DNA of 64,000 nucleotides from Aselliscus stoliczkanus (taxonomy: Eukaryota > Chordata > Mammalia > Chiroptera > Hipposideridae), in assembly GCA_033961575.1 (NCBI GenBank), contig CM066728.1, forward strand, positions 34,968,352 to 35,032,351, given 5' to 3'. The translations under genes were made by a program, and so were the position numbers. This document shows positions 11,061-23,457 of the stretch, piece by piece (the first letter of the stretch is position 1; each line of letters opens with the position of its first letter). The notes under the pieces were generated by a model. It was not told where the DNA came from. It saw only the letters and a list, made by a program, of their open reading frames with translations, and did not search any database.

Positions 11061-11934
11061 CCAAAAGGAAGCACTTGTTTTCATCTCCTGTGATAGACAT
11101 TATTTTGTTGGAATATTCCATTATAAGGTCAGAGCACCGTTTCCCCAGCTGCTGGGAGTGCTGGCTGACAATGGCTCCCAGCCCCACCCTTCTTTGGAGA
11201 ATTGTCTTTAACTGAAATGACCCACCTTGTCCTGGAAGTTATCCTGCCAACCAACCACTGACTGATACTGGGTATTTCAACAAACACCAAGCAGGCTACT
11301 TCATACGATTTGAAGATATACAGGGGATTGCTTGAGCACATGGGATATTTCTGGAGAATCTGCTCAGAATATGTTCCTGATCCATTGGACACAGAACAGA
11401 GAGAATAGTTATCTACTGTCTTCTTCCCATCTCCTGTAGCCCATTAGTTAAAGGTCAACTTACAGAGAAATAACTCCCCTTGTATTCCTGGTTGTATCAC
11501 TTGGTCCCTTTGATACTTTATTTGAGCTGAGAAATAGTAGGAGGGGTAGAGACATGAGGTGTAGGCCTCAGGCTGAAGTCTGCACAGGTCTGCCCAGAGC
11601 CAGTGTCACAGTGGGGATGAAGGCAGAGTGAGCAGCCAAGGTCTGGGGGACAGACAAGGCTATGAGAACCTGCAGAGGAGCATATAGTGCCTTCTTCTGA
11701 AAGGCGGTGTGGCAACTAACCTGGATATATAAAATACGGAAAGAGGATTTAATTAGGAGATTAAAAAAAACAAGAAAACAAATGTAGCAATATACAGTAC
11801 AGCCAGGAATGAGGACACTGTAAGACTGCATGCCACACTTATATACTTCTTCTGCTCAAGCTTCCGAGTAGCCATTACCAAAAGGAAAACCTGGTTAGGT
11901 CTACAATTCACAGGATCCCTAAAAAGACAGTGTA
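11061..11934. other. Unassigned non-coding sequence
   Basis: No recognisable gene or repeat. Minus-strand open frames at 11129-11392 and 11568-11831 have no domain and no splice context. Confidence 0.5.
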
Positions 11935-12145
11935 GAGCTTTAGAACTGGGGCTGTGGGTCAGCACCACCATTTATAGGATCAGTCACTGTGGGCACAACT
12001 CTCAATTTCCTCATTTGTAAAATAGGTTAATCATGGTACCTACCTCACCAAGTTATTGTGAGGATTATTAAGAGAGGTAATAGATGGAAAGAACTCGAAA
12101 CTGTGCCTGGTGGATAGAAGGCTCAATACATATTGGCTGTTCTAT
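11935..12145 (+). mobile_element. MIR SINE
   Basis: The conserved MIR core and tail are readable in order: CAATTTCCTCATTTGTAAAAT, GGTACCTACCTCACC, GTTATTGTGAGGATT, CTGTGCCTGGTGGATAG and GCTCAATACATATTGG. It is an ancient tRNA-derived SINE mobilised by L2 and is immobile now. Confidence 0.85.
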
Positions 12146-12507
12146 TGACAAATTAATTAGTCAGTAGAAGCAAAACTAATTGATACTTCCTTATAAAGAT
12201 CCTCTATAAAGAATCTGTGATAAAAGTCATCAAATATCCATTCATCAGCTAACAACAAAAGCTCCAGAGGACCCTGAACCAAGACTGATAGCATCACACT
12301 AAAGTGCGGCTCAGGAAACACATCTTTATGGTAACGCAATCTGGACCATATCAAATACACAGTTCGCTGCTGGTTTTGCCTAATCTGTAGCTGAAGTGGG
12401 GGACCTAACTTGGGGTATATGGATAGACTCCAGGGCTGTGAATACCCTGGAACTGCAAATAACATCTTGAGCATATGGACAGAGAATCCATAATAGTGCT
12501 ATGCAAT

Positions 12508-12524
12508 AGAAATATCATGAATGT
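12508..12524 (+). repeat. Left target-site duplication of the large L1
   Basis: AGAAATATCATGAATGT here matches AGAAATATTATGAATGT at 18115-18131 with one difference. The pair encloses the L1 body and fixes both ends. Confidence 0.9.
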
Positions 12525-12837
12525 GGAGATAGGAAGGGAGGTGGATGTCGGGAGAGGCAGAAGACAAGGCATGCTTGACAGAGAAGCAGAGAAAACTTTC
12601 CCTGGGGTTCTTAAGACAACTCACAAGAAGATCCTGGAGCCACAGAAACATTGGAAGGTGAGTGTCGGTGCGCTCGGCTGGCAGCACCAGAAAGTCGGGG
12701 GGGCGGGCGCCATAGAGGAGGCCACCTGGGAGTGGCACCGGCCTCACAGCAAGCCGACTTCCCTGTGGCAGCTCCCGGTGGCCCGTCCAGTGAGGGGAGA
12801 CCTGGTGATCTATCTAATACATCGAAGCATTCACAGA
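12525..12837 (+). promoter_or_regulatory. L1 5' UTR remnant
   Basis: This part precedes ORF1 and is richer in G, C and CpG than its surroundings (for example GTCGGGGGGGCGGGCGCC near 12694-12711). L1 5' UTRs carry the internal promoter. At about 310 bp it is shorter than usual, so it is probably 5'-truncated. The open frame crossing it (12475-13035) is ORF1 extended upstream by chance. Confidence 0.7.
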
Positions 12838-13724
12838 ATGACAGCCAGAATGAAGAAACAAAGAAACATGTCCCAAGTAAAAGATCAGAAGAAAACTCTA
12901 GAAACGGAACTAAATGAAACAGAGGTATGCAAACTTTCAGAGACAGAGTTTAGAACACTGATGATAAGAATGTTTAAGGAACTTAGCGAGGACATAAAGA
13001 AGGATAGGGAAACCATAAAAAAAACAACCAGTTAGAACTAAAGAATACAATAACTGAAATGAAGAACACACTCGAAGGAATCACCAGTAGAATAGATGAA
13101 GCAGAGGAGCAGATCAGTGAATTAGAAGACAAAATAGCAGAAATCACCCAGCTGGAACAACAAAAAGAAAAAAGAATAAAAAAGAATGAAAATAGTTTAA
13201 GAGACCTCTGGGACAACATGAAACACAACAATATCACCTCATAGAAATACCAGAAGGAGAAGAGAAGAAGCAAGGGATTCAGAATGTATTTAAAGAGATA
13301 ATGACTGAAAACTTCCCTACCATGGTGAAGGAAAATTGACATACAAGACCAGGATGTGCAGAAAGTTCCAAACAGGCTGAATCCAAACAGGCCCACACCA
13401 AGACACATCATAGTTAAAATGGCGAATCTTAAAGACAAAGACAGAATCCTAAACGCAGCAAGAAAAAGACAGCAGGTTACATACAAAGGAACTCCTATAA
13501 GACTAACAGCTGAATTTTCTTCAGAAACTCTGCAGGCCAGAAGGGAGTAGCAGGAGATATTCAAAGTGACACAAACTAAAGGTCTACAACCAAGATTGCT
13601 CTACACAGCATGGCTATCACTTAAAATTGAAGGAGAGATAAAGAGCTTCTCAGAAAAGAATAAGCTTAAGGAGTTCATTACCACCAAGCTAGCATTGCAG
13701 GAAATGTTAAAAGGGCTTTTTTAA
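12838..13724 (+). pseudogene. L1 ORF1 (RNA-binding protein), broken
   Basis: ORF1p normally forms a coiled-coil trimer that coats L1 RNA in the cytoplasm. The start is the ATG at 12838, followed by MTARMKKQ. A coiled-coil region rich in E, K and L follows, including EAEEQISELEDKIAEITQLE around 13097-13160. The RNA-binding region (RHIIVKMANLKDKDRILNAA, about 13401-13460) and the C-terminal domain ending LALQEMLKGLF at 13724 are present. Defects: a frameshift at the A-run near 13017-13024, at least one more between about 13240 and 13340, and a TAG at 13548 where related copies have tryptophan. Confidence 0.92.
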
Positions 13725-13792
13725 ACAGAAGAAAGGGGAAAACAAGCTAACCCAGGAAAACAATACATACAAATAACAAAACAGCAATAAAT

Positions 13793-16700
13793 ATGCATCT
13801 ATCAGTAATCACTTTAAATGTGAATGGGCTAAATGCTCCAATCAAAAGACACAGAGTGGCTGAATGGATAAGAAAACAGGACCCATGCATATGCTGTCTC
13901 CAAGAGACTCATCTCAGATCAAAAGACACACACAGACTGAAAGTAAAGGGATGGAATAAGATATTTCATGCAAATGGAAATTAGAAAAAAGCTGGAGTAG
14001 CAATACTTACTTCAGACAAAATAGACTTTAAAATGAAGACTACAATAAAAGACAAAGAAGGGTACTACATAATCATAAAAAGATCGATTCAATAGGAGGA
14101 CATAACCCTAGTAAACATCTATGCACCCAATATAGGAGCTCCTAAATACATAAAACAGATTTTGACAGACATAAAGACAGAGATCAACAGTAACACTATC
14201 ATAGTAGGGGACTTCAACACCCCGTTGTCACCAATGGACAGATCCTCCAGACAGAAAATCAACACGGACATAGTGGCCTTAAATGACACTTTAGACCAGC
14301 TGGATTTAATTGATATTTTTAGAGCATTTCACCCCAAAGCTACAGAATATACATTCTTCTCAAGTGTATATGGAACATTTTCCAAGATTGACCACATGTT
14401 AGGCCACAAAACAAGTCTCAACAAATTTAAGAAGATTGAAATCATTTCAAGTGTCTTCTCTGACCACAATGCTATGAAACTATAAATCAATTATGAGAAG
14501 AAACCAGAAAGCTTACAAATACATGGAGGCTAAATAACATGCTACTAAATAGTGAGTGGGTCAAAAATGAGATCAAGGAGGAAATCAAAAGATACCTCGA
14601 GAAAAACGAAAATGAAAACTCCAGGACCCAAAATCTCTAGGATGCAGCAAAAGCAGTCCTAAAAGGGAATTTCATAGCAGTGCAAGCCTACCTAAAGAAG
14701 GAAGAAAAATCTCAAATCAACAGACTATCTTTACATCTAAGGAAACTCTAAAAAGAAAAGCAAAACAAGCCTAAAGGGAGTATAAGAAAGGAAATAATAA
14801 AAACCAGAGCAGAAATAAATGAACTAGATAACAAAAAAACAATACAAAAGATCAATGAAACCAAGAGTTGATTTCTTGAAAAGATAAACAAAATCGACAA
14901 ACCCTTAGCCAGACTCACCAAGAAAAAGAGAGAGAGGACCCAAATTAATAAAATCAGAAATGAAAGAGGAGAAGTGACAACAGATACCAGAGAAATACAG
15001 AAAATTTTAAGAAAATACTATGAGCAACTATATGCTAACAAATTCGACAATCTGGAAGAAATGGATAAATTTCTAGAAGTATACAATCACCAAGTCTGAA
15101 CCAAAAAGAAACAGAAACTTTGAACAGACTGATTACTGCCAAAGAAATTGAATCAGTAATCAACAATCTTCCAAAGAACAAAAGTCCTGGACCAGATGGC
15201 TTCACAGGTGAATTTTACAAAACATTCGAAAAAGAATTAATACCTATTTTCCTCAAACTATTCCAAAAAATACAGAAGGAGGGAAGGCTCCCAAACTGTT
15301 TCTATGAAGCCACTATCACTCTGATTCCTAAGTCAGACAAAGATATTACAAAAAAGGAAAACTACAGGCCAATATCCCTAATGAACATAGATGCAAAAAT
15401 TCTCAAAAAAATACTAGCAAACCGAATTCAGCATCTCATTTAAAAGATCATACACCACGATCAAGTGGGATTCATTCCTGGTATGCAAGGTTGGTTCAAT
15501 ATCCGCATATCAATTAATGTAATACATCACATTAACAAAATAAAAAAATGAAAATCATATGATCATATCAATAGATGCAGAAAAAGCATTTGACAAAATC
15601 CAGCAGCCATTTATGATAAAAATTCTTAGCAAAGTGGATATAGTGGGATCATATCTCAATATAATAAAGACCATATATGATAAGCCCACAGCAAACATCG
15701 TACTCAATGGGGAAAGGCTAAACACTTTCCCCTTAAGATCAGGAACAAGACAAGGCTGCCCATTTTCACCACTTCTATTTAACATAGTTCTGGAAGTTCT
15801 ACCCACAGCAATCAGACAAGAAAATGAAGTAAAAGGCAATCAAATTGGAAAAGAGGAAGTAAAATTGCCATTATATGCAGATGATATGATACTATATATA
15901 GAGAATCCCAAAGACTCCACCAAAAAACTGGTAGAACTGATAAACGAGTTTGGCAAGGTAGAAGGATACAAAATTAATATTCAGAAATCAGTTGCATTTG
16001 TATACACCAGTAATAAACTATCAGAAGAAGAAATCAGGAAATCAGTCCCTTTTACAATTGCTTCAAAAACAAAAAAAAATATCTAGGAATCAATTTAACT
16101 AAAGAAGTAAAAGACCTGTACTCAGAAAATTATGAGACACTGAAGAGAGAAATCAAAGAAGATACAAATAAATGGAAATACATAGCATGCTCATGGATAG
16201 GAAGAATTAATATAGTTAAAATGTCAATACTACCTAGGGCAATATATAGATTCAATGCAATTCCAATCAAACTACCAAGGACATTTTTCTCAGAAATAGA
16301 ACATAGAATCCTAAAATTTATATGGAACCACAAAAGACCCCGAATAGCCATGGCAATCTTGAGAAATAAGAACAAAGTGGGAGGCATCACGCTACCTGAC
16401 ATCAAAACATACTACAAGGCTAGAGTAATCAAAACAGTATGGTACTGGCATAAAAACAGACACATAGACCAATGGAACAGAATAGAGAGCCCAGGAATAA
16501 ACCCATCCATATACGGTCATTTAATCAATGGAAGCAAGAATTTACATTGTAGTAAAGATAGTCTATTTAATAAATGATGCTGGGAAAATTGGACTGACAA
16601 GTGCAAAAAAATGAAAATGGACCACCTACTTACACCATATATGAGAACAAACTCAAAATGGATTAAAGACTTAAATGTAAGACCTGAAACCATAAAACTC

Positions 16701-17429
16701 CTAGAAGAAAACATAGGGAGTAAGTTTGCAGACATTACCCTGAGTAATATTTTTAATGATATATCCCCTTGGGCAAGGGAAATAAAAGATAAAATGAACA
16801 TACGGGATTACATCAAACTTAAACATTTTTTCACAACAAAGGAAATCATCAATAAAACAAAAAGGCAGCCTACTGAATGGGAGAAGATATTTGCCAATGA
16901 TATATCTGATAAGGGGTTAATATCCAAAATTTATAGAACACTCATGCAACTCAACACCAAAAAAACAAACAACCCAATTAAAAAATGGGCAGAGGATATG
17001 AAGAGGCATTTCTCTAAAGAGGACATACAGATGGCCAACAGGCATATGAAAAAATGTTCAACCTCACTAATCATCAGAGAAATGGAAATGAAAATCACAA
17101 TGAGATACCACCTCACTCCAGTCAGAATGGCTATCATCAATAAATCAATGAACAACAAGTGCTGGCGGGGCTGTGGGGAAAAGGGGACCCTGCTGCACTG
17201 TTGGTGGGACTGCAAATTGGTGCAGCCATTATGGAAATCAGTATGGAGTTATCTCAGAAAACTGGAAATGGAACTACCGTATGACCCAGCAATTCCACTC
17301 TTGGGTATCTACCCAGAAGAATCCAAGACACTAATTCAAAAAAATATATGCACCCCTGTGTTTATTGCAGCGCTATTTACAATAGCCAAGACTTGGAAAC
17401 AACCAAAATGCCCATCGGTAGATGACTAG
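13793..17429 (+). pseudogene. L1 ORF2 (endonuclease/reverse transcriptase), broken
   Basis: ORF2p nicks target DNA and reverse-transcribes L1 RNA. The endonuclease domain (13793-14485) keeps NVNGLN, QETH (13901-13912), GDFN (14207-14218) and SDHN (14459-14470). The reverse transcriptase covers about 15120-16090, with [11 protein letters not shown] near 15174, [12 protein letters not shown] near 15748 and the catalytic YADD at 15873-15884. The C-terminal cysteine motif C-x3-C-x7-H-x4-C lies at 17160-17213. The frame shifts between blocks (after 14485, 15443 and 16086) and has stops such as TAG at 13982, so no full protein can form. Confidence 0.95.
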
Positions 17430-18114
17430 ATTAAGAAACTGTTACATTTATACAATGGAGTATTACTCTGCTATAAAGAAGAATGAAATCGTACCATTTG
17501 CAACAATATGGATGGACCTAGAGACTATTATGTTAAGTGAAATAAGTCAGTCGGAGAAAGACAAATGCCATATGATCTCACTTATATGTGGAATCTGAAA
17601 AACTGAATGAATGAGCAAAGTAAACAGAAACAGTCTCATAGATATAGAGGGTTGCTAGTTGGGAGGGGGGGTGGGGATGAGGGAGAAGGGGAAGGGATTA
17701 GACAGCATAAATAGGTAACTACAATATTGCCACAGGGATATGAAAGACAGTTCGGGGAATATAAAATGTTTTAAATATTTTGTGAGGTGTCAGATGGTCA
17801 CATGTCTTGTTAGGGAGACCACTTCATGGATGGAGTAGAGGCTTGATCACTGCACTGTATACCTGAAACTGATGTTGTACAATATTGTATGCCAACTGTA
17901 ATTGAATATATAGATAGTCAAGGGATGTAGATTATACTGTGGAAGGGAGTCAAAGGAATTGTAATAGATATGTATCATATGGAGGGAGGAGTGGGTGGTG
18001 AATTGGGGGCGGGGGTTTTCACCTTGAGGGGTAAAAAGTATAACTATTGCACTGTTGTAGACCTGAAGCTAATTTAAAAAAAATGTTTATTTCACAATAA
18101 AAGAATTAAAAAAA
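17430..18114 (+). other. L1 3' UTR and tail
   Basis: This non-coding end of the L1 has a G-rich stretch near 17661-17700 (GGGAGGGGGGGTGGGG), as L1 3' UTRs commonly do, a second G-rich patch near 17975-18020, AATAAA at 18096-18101 and a short A-rich tail before the right target duplication. Confidence 0.9.
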
Positions 18115-18131
18115 AGAAATATTATGAATGT
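18115..18131 (+). repeat. Right target-site duplication of the large L1
   Basis: AGAAATATTATGAATGT matches 12508-12524 at 16 of 17 positions. It begins immediately after the A-rich tail. Confidence 0.9.
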
Positions 18132-18485
18132 AATACTAGTGACATTTATAATTTTCAAATTTTGCAATTTTTCACTAACCACATTTTTAAAAAGAAAAAA
18201 ATAAGTCAAAATTAATTTTATTTATCCAATATATGCAAATATGATTTCAAGATATAATAAATATAAAAACCGACTAAGAATCCATTTACATTATTTTCTT
18301 TGTAATATGTCTTCCAAATCTGATGTGTGTTATACACGTACAGTACATCACAATTGGGACTACACAAATTGCTCAGTAGCAACCTGTGCTTAGTGGCTAC
18401 TGCACTGGACAGCTCAGGGCTATGGTTATTACATTCTTCAAGAACCAATGATCAGAGGAATAAATGGACTTCATAAAATTCTACA
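18132..18485. other. AT-rich unassigned sequence
   Basis: Contains no recognised element. The minus-strand open frame at 18218-18448 has no domain. Confidence 0.45.
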
Positions 18486-18494
18486 TATTGTTGC

Positions 18495-18937
18495 TTTTTT
18501 TTAAATTGGGGAATTGGGGGAGGGGAACAGCGTTGGAGAATCGGGGAAGGGGAACAGACAAGTTTCTGTCTTTTTGTTCTTCAGTCTAGTTGCGGAGGAC
18601 GTTGCTTCACTGGTCCATGTTGGTATCCTCATTGAGCTCTTCCCAGGATGAGGCAGATTGGTCGCCTGCCTCTGGATGGTCGCTGACCTCGGCTATTGGC
18701 AGCTCACGCTGGCTGCCAGCCGCTCACGCTGGCTGCCGGCCACTTACTGTAGCCTATGGCAGCCCACTGCAGCAAGGGCTGCAGCCTACACCGTTGCCAG
18801 GGCTCGCACAGCCCAGCTCCAGGTGGAGCTGTTGTTAGCTGTAGAGGGCAGTGTCACTGGCCCTCATATGTGGGATCCGAACTAGGACCGCTGGCGTCCC
18901 AAGCCAGCTCTTAACCAATGCGCCACTCGGCCGGCCT
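18495..18937 (-). mobile_element. Long SINE, 'short-head' type, copy B1
   Basis: In minus orientation it starts with the short SINE head (GGCCGGCCGAGTGGCGCATT, ending CACTGCCCTC). It continues with about 330 bp of body holding AGCTCCACCTGGAGCTGGGC and repeats of GGCCGGCAGCCAGCGTGAGC type. It ends in the CCCCAATTCCCCAA tail with A's. Imperfect 9-bp flanks TATTGTTGC (18486-18494) and TATTATTGC (18938-18946) are a likely target duplication. The related copy is at 36018-36501. The arginine/alanine-rich frames over it are incidental. Confidence 0.88.
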
Positions 18938-19079
18938 TATTATTGCATTTTTTAACTCAATGCTCCTTCTAAAAACAGAAATTCTATATGAAAATATAAT
19001 TATCTGTAATTCCACTAGTAGATAATCATGGCTGACATTAAATAATAAACATGGACTTGGTTAGAATATTCAAATTCTT

Positions 19080-19920
19080 TAACAATTGTGTTTACTCCCC
19101 CAAAATATTTTCTGTGAACACTCATACATAAGCACTGATATTTACAAAATATTTTTTTATTTACATGAAAGGGATCATTATTCTATTCACCCTGTCCTGC
19201 ACACTGCTTTTTCAGTTAATAATATATCTTGGAGAATTTTCTATATTAGAATATGACACATCACTTCATGTTTGTTTTAAACAGTTATATGGGATTTGAT
19301 TATATCTACATACTATAATTTAACCAATCTCCTTTTAATTGTCCTTTAGGTTTTTTTCCACCTTTTCTTTTTTTGTCTTTTTTTTGGGCTGTTATAGACA
19401 ATCTTACATAATGACTATCTTTATTCATGTTCTTATTCAGTTGGTATACTTTGCCAAGGGATTTCTAGAAATATATTTAAAATTTTGATCAGTTTTCCAA
19501 ATTTCTCCAGAAAGAGTTACTCAAATTTAATATTCTCAAGAACAGTGTAATACCTGTTCCTACACCTTAATCAATTACTAAGTTTTAGATACTTTTTTCA
19601 CTTAGCAAATGAAAGTAAAATGGTGCCTCAGTTTTGTTTTGTTTTGCATTTCTATATTTGAGTGAGGTTCTTTTTATGTTTTTGGCCATTTGTTTTTATT
19701 TTTCTGTTAACTATTTATATGATTTGCCTATTTATCTTTTTCATGAATTTTTCATGTCTCATGTGTGAGAAATTTTCCTTTAGTCTGTCACTTGTCTTTT
19801 TATTTTATTTATGGAGATTTTGTTTACCTTATTTAAATTTTACATTCTCATGTGATCAAATTTATCAGTCTTTTCCTTTATGCTTTCTCTTTTCAGCAGA
19901 GGTTTAGTCATTTTCTACAT
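19080..19920 (+). repeat. Ancient interspersed repeat 'A', copy 3 (longest)
   Basis: CACACTGCTTTTTCAG, TAATATATCTTGGAGAATTT, TATGGGATTTGATTATATC and AATTTAACCAATCTCC occur in the same order as the copies at 4985 and 10602. An AT-rich continuation includes TTGGCCATTTGTTTTTATTT. It is probably an old L1-derived segment in antisense. The phenylalanine-rich frame at 19662-19907 is an artefact of T-rich DNA. Confidence 0.5.
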
Positions 19921-21418
19921 TTTTATTATAGAAACATAAAGCAAAATAGTTCACAGTAGAAATTTGAGAAATGCAGTAAAGGCGATATAAGAGAAAAAAC
20001 GAGTATCAATATTCCCACTATTAGGGAAAAAAACCACTGTTTTTGTCTGGTTTTTAATATAATTTTTCCTGATGATAGTGAGTGAATTGGAGGCAGACTT
20101 CCCAGGTTAACAAGGAGTTGTAGAAGAATAATATTTTTGAAACATTAATGTAAATATATTTCATGTTTTAATTAATTCAATTAAAATGAATGGATATATG
20201 TTAAAAGATTGTTTTTTGCCCCTTTTCTGTGCCCACACATTAGCCAGCATTTTTCCTGGTTACTCTGATGGATGAAGATCCTGTGGGCTGGGAATGAGGG
20301 AGAAGAGAAGAAAGGCTGCTATGTGTCTCTAAGGAGCAGCCCTGGGATGGCTACTTTCTGGGCTGATGGGAATGGGGGCTCTGCCTTGTCTTCCAGGTGA
20401 TCTCAGGAAAGTGATGAAGATCTGAGATTGTCTCACTCTTTGTTCTTGTGTGTGAGTCAGGGGTAAGAAATCTCAGCATTGCAGGTCAATCATGAGTCTC
20501 CCCCAGCCCGGAGTGGCTGCAGCGCCTCCACGCTTGTCTTGTCTGAGATAGATACAGGAGCATCTCAAGGAGGCCTGGCAGATTAGGAGATACTTTGTTT
20601 TGGGAAGAGGAGGCCCAAGAGCAGATGTCAGCACAGTCCTTATATCAAAGGCCAGATGGGAACTCAGTTGCCTCCATGGATGCCAGTAGGGAGAGATGCT
20701 GACAACTGGTGACTCCTAGGAACCAGACATAGAAGAGGATGCCAGCATGGACAGATGACAACCAAGGACCAGATGAGCCCCCTCTATGTCCAGATGTTCT
20801 ATCAGTCTCCTCCAGACTCCCTGGGGCAGAGGGAGGAGGGAGAAAAATCCTAGTAGAATGGGGACTCAAGATAGAAATTAGTCAGTTATGGAAAATATAG
20901 GTTTTCACATTTTTATATACCTAAGTTTTGTGGCCAGATATTTTATAACCATTGCATGGGTAAGGCTGAATTGAGACACCAGAAAACACCTTTGATAAAA
21001 GCATGACCAGAAAGATTTTCCACTCTGGAAGAAGAAGAAAAAAAAAGGCTCAGGTTAAAAAATGGTTCTAGACTGTAAAAAAATTTGCAGAGAGAACAGT
21101 GGAACTATTTCTCTTTGCTATATAAGTGGGAGTTTTGGTGAAACTTGAAGCAGTTGACAGAAAATATAGCAGAATGGCAGGCAGTATGTCACTCAACAGA
21201 CCTTATCTTGATGCTCTAGAGAGGTCTGTACTTTGCATTCAAGATTCGTAGTATTACAATTAATCTACAAGAAAAAACAGATTTCTGTAAGTTTCTAATG
21301 TCTGGCTTCACAAATTTGCTCAGAGATCCATATAACTAAGTTCAACAGCATGTAAAGCTTAGCAGGAGAAAGGAGATGAAAACATGTTTTCCCAAACCGG
21401 ATATATTCATTAAAAGCA
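19921..21418. other. Unassigned non-coding sequence
   Basis: Nothing I can name. It is AT-rich to about 20220, then more balanced. No open frame above 80 codons shows a domain. Confidence 0.5.
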
Positions 21419-21560
21419 AAGCTGCTCAACCCTGACTACTCATTAGAATCAACCAAGGAGTTTTTAAATCTGTTGAGTCTGGGATCTGCCATCTCCAAGG
21501 TTCCAGTTTAATCAGTGCAAATTCGTTTGCAATTGTGGGATGCTAGAGAGAACCAGGGAG
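21419..21560 (+). mobile_element. MER5/Charlie-like DNA transposon fragment
   Basis: GCTGCTCAACCCTGACTACTC, CATTAGAATCAACCAAGGAG and TTTTTAAATCTG follow the order of small hAT-Charlie derivatives (a 'CTCAACCCTGGCTGCACATTAG'-like start). It is partial and diverged, and has no visible target duplication. Confidence 0.4.
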
Positions 21561-22397
21561 GTCAGGAAACTTGACCTTGTACTGTTGAGTACTAGCTGCT
21601 TGGAAAATACTGCTAATTGCCCTCTGATATTAGAAAAAGATCTTTCAATTTCTAGTTGAGCACGTGGTCACCTAAAATAAAGTCTGTATTTCACAGCGCT
21701 TTTGCATCAGGGGATGGCCATTTGGAGAGTTATTCTGCCTCTTTAAGCCTTTTCACTGAGAATTTAGGATGCTTGGCTTTAAGTAGCAGAAAATGCATCT
21801 CATGGTGGTTTAACAATAGGGATTCATTTTTTTTTTCTCTTATAACAAAAGGTCTGGAGGTTGGCAGTTCAGGAATGAAGAAGCAGTTCAAAGATGTCAT
21901 CAAGTCCCAGGCCTTTCCTGTATTTCCACTTTGCCATTCTTAGTGTAGTGGCTTCTCGCATCATGGGAGGTAACACAAGTGTCCAAATCTAAGCACCACT
22001 TTCTTGTTTAAGGCAAGAAGAAGATAGGAGGGACAGCGCTAGCTCTATCTGTCCTTTTTTATTAAGAGAAGCAACTGCTTTCATAGAATTCCCCTGAGCA
22101 GACTTCCATCTATAATATATTGCATTGGCTAGAACTGTGGCTTGTGGTCACCCTCAGGGACGAGAGGCTGCTAATGAATATTTAGGTTTTCTAGTCTCTA
22201 CACTGGGAGGGAGAAGGAGGATGGAATGGATGTTGGCTCAGTTAACCAACAGTGTCCATCTTATTCACCTACCATCTAATCATTCATCATTTCTGTTCAC
22301 TTCACCTCATGGATTCATCTCTTGGATCTCCACAACCACCTCCCTAATTCAAAATCACATCACCTACAGCCCCCACTTTTGAAAAAAACCTCCCAAA
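21561..22397. other. Mostly unassigned; possible old repeat at 21785-22075
   Basis: The part at about 21785-22075 has the flavour of an old LTR-like or MER-type repeat (GCATCTCATGGTGG, GGTCTGGAGGTTGGCAGTTC, TGTCATCAAGTCCCAGGCC), but I cannot place it. The rest is unrecognised. Confidence 0.35.
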
Positions 22398-22410
22398 TGG
22401 TTTCTGTTTC

Positions 22411-22517
22411 TTTTTTTTTTTTTTAGGGCAGTGTCACTGGCCCTCATATGTGGGACCCGAACTGGGGCCGCTGGCTTCTCAAGCCAACGCTTAACCACCA
22501 CGCCACTCGGCTGGCCC
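22411..22517 (-). mobile_element. Short tRNA-derived SINE, copy 2
   Basis: In minus orientation it runs from GGCCAGCCGAGTGGCGTGG to CACTGCCCTAAAA, with a B-box-like GTTCGGGTCCC and a T-run (A-tail on the other strand) at 22411-22424. The perfect 11-bp duplication TGGTTTCTGTT is at 22398-22408 and 22518-22528. Confidence 0.92.
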
Positions 22518-22528
22518 TGGTTTCTGTT

Positions 22529-23457
22529 CATAATGTGCTTTTGCTGTAGTATTTGAGAATATTCAATTCTGCTATAAAAGACAAAAGAAACAGGACAGAT
22601 GTAATTCTTAGGAAATATGAAGCCTTGATAGTAAACAAAGGAAGAGCTTATGAGATCTAGGCAAAACTCACAGCATGTGTTAAGTATAGGAAACGATGAA
22701 ACAAGTAGCACGTGAGCCTTGGGTAGAATTCATAAAATGTGTAAAAAATAATAAGTTATTAACCTGTGAGACATGCAGAGAATAGAGAATAGAAAATATA
22801 CTAAACGAGAGAGTTGCTTACAGACAGAGAGGGATGACTGCTTTCACCGGCTGACAGTGAGGTGTCACCCCTAGTCACCCCACGGTGACACCCAGTATGT
22901 TTATCATTCCCTTCTGGCCCTACATGTGCTCTGCCCAAGAATTGCAGATAAAACTTGAAGCTGTTCAGGGAGCTATTGGGGAAGCTACAGCTGCAGCAGG
23001 GCATACGCGTGCTCTGTGCCCCTTCAATAGAGCAGGCGTGTCTTGTGTACCTTCCTTCTGTTGCCCCTTGCTCAAACGTCAACTCTGGTTGTCATCATCA
23101 CATCATCAGTGAGGAAGGCTGATGTGAGTTGTGGAGGGGAAGAGGACACGACTCAGCTAGAGTGGTCCTTTCACCTGCCTGCATACCATCGCAGCTGTGT
23201 TACTGTACTCATTTCGTGCCCCTAGCTGCTCACCAGGTGTTTTGGATTGGTTTAATGAACTGTGTGGTCTGATCATTTTAATTTGTGCTGTGAGCTTTTC
23301 TGTTCTGTGGGAGAGCTCTGCTTCTGGGCTAGCTCTCCTAGTTGTGTACCGAGAAGCTACATTTCATCAAGGTCATTTCCCACATGATACTTTGTGTGTC
23401 CACTTCAATACGTTCTCTACATACTGCCACAGAGCAATGATTAAAAGTGCAAACTGA
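22529..23457. other. Unassigned non-coding sequence
   Basis: No element is recognised. Overlapping open frames at 22801-23225 on both strands have no domain. Confidence 0.45.

Larger units (their letters stand above)
12525..18114 (+). mobile_element. Nearly full-length, inactive L1 retrotransposon
   Basis: The body is about 5.6 kb between 17-bp target duplications. It holds a short GC-rich 5' part (12525-12837, CG-containing and probably a truncated 5' UTR), ORF1 (12838-13724), a short spacer, ORF2 (13793-17429), a 3' UTR with a G-rich patch near 17655-17700, AATAAA at 18096-18101 and a short A-rich tail. Both frames are broken by stops and frameshifts, so it cannot move itself. Intact target duplications with about 94% identity suggest a fairly old but lineage-level insertion. 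Confidence 0.95.

Noticed and set aside
12475..13035. 186-codon open frame as a separate gene
   Set aside because: It is L1 ORF1 read in frame with the upstream 5' UTR; its C-terminal part is the ORF1 coiled-coil start.
12983..13564. 193-codon minus-strand frame rich in Phe, Leu and Ser that looks like a membrane protein
   Set aside because: It is the antisense of the A-rich, E/K-coding L1 ORF1; such hydrophobic antisense frames are typical artefacts.
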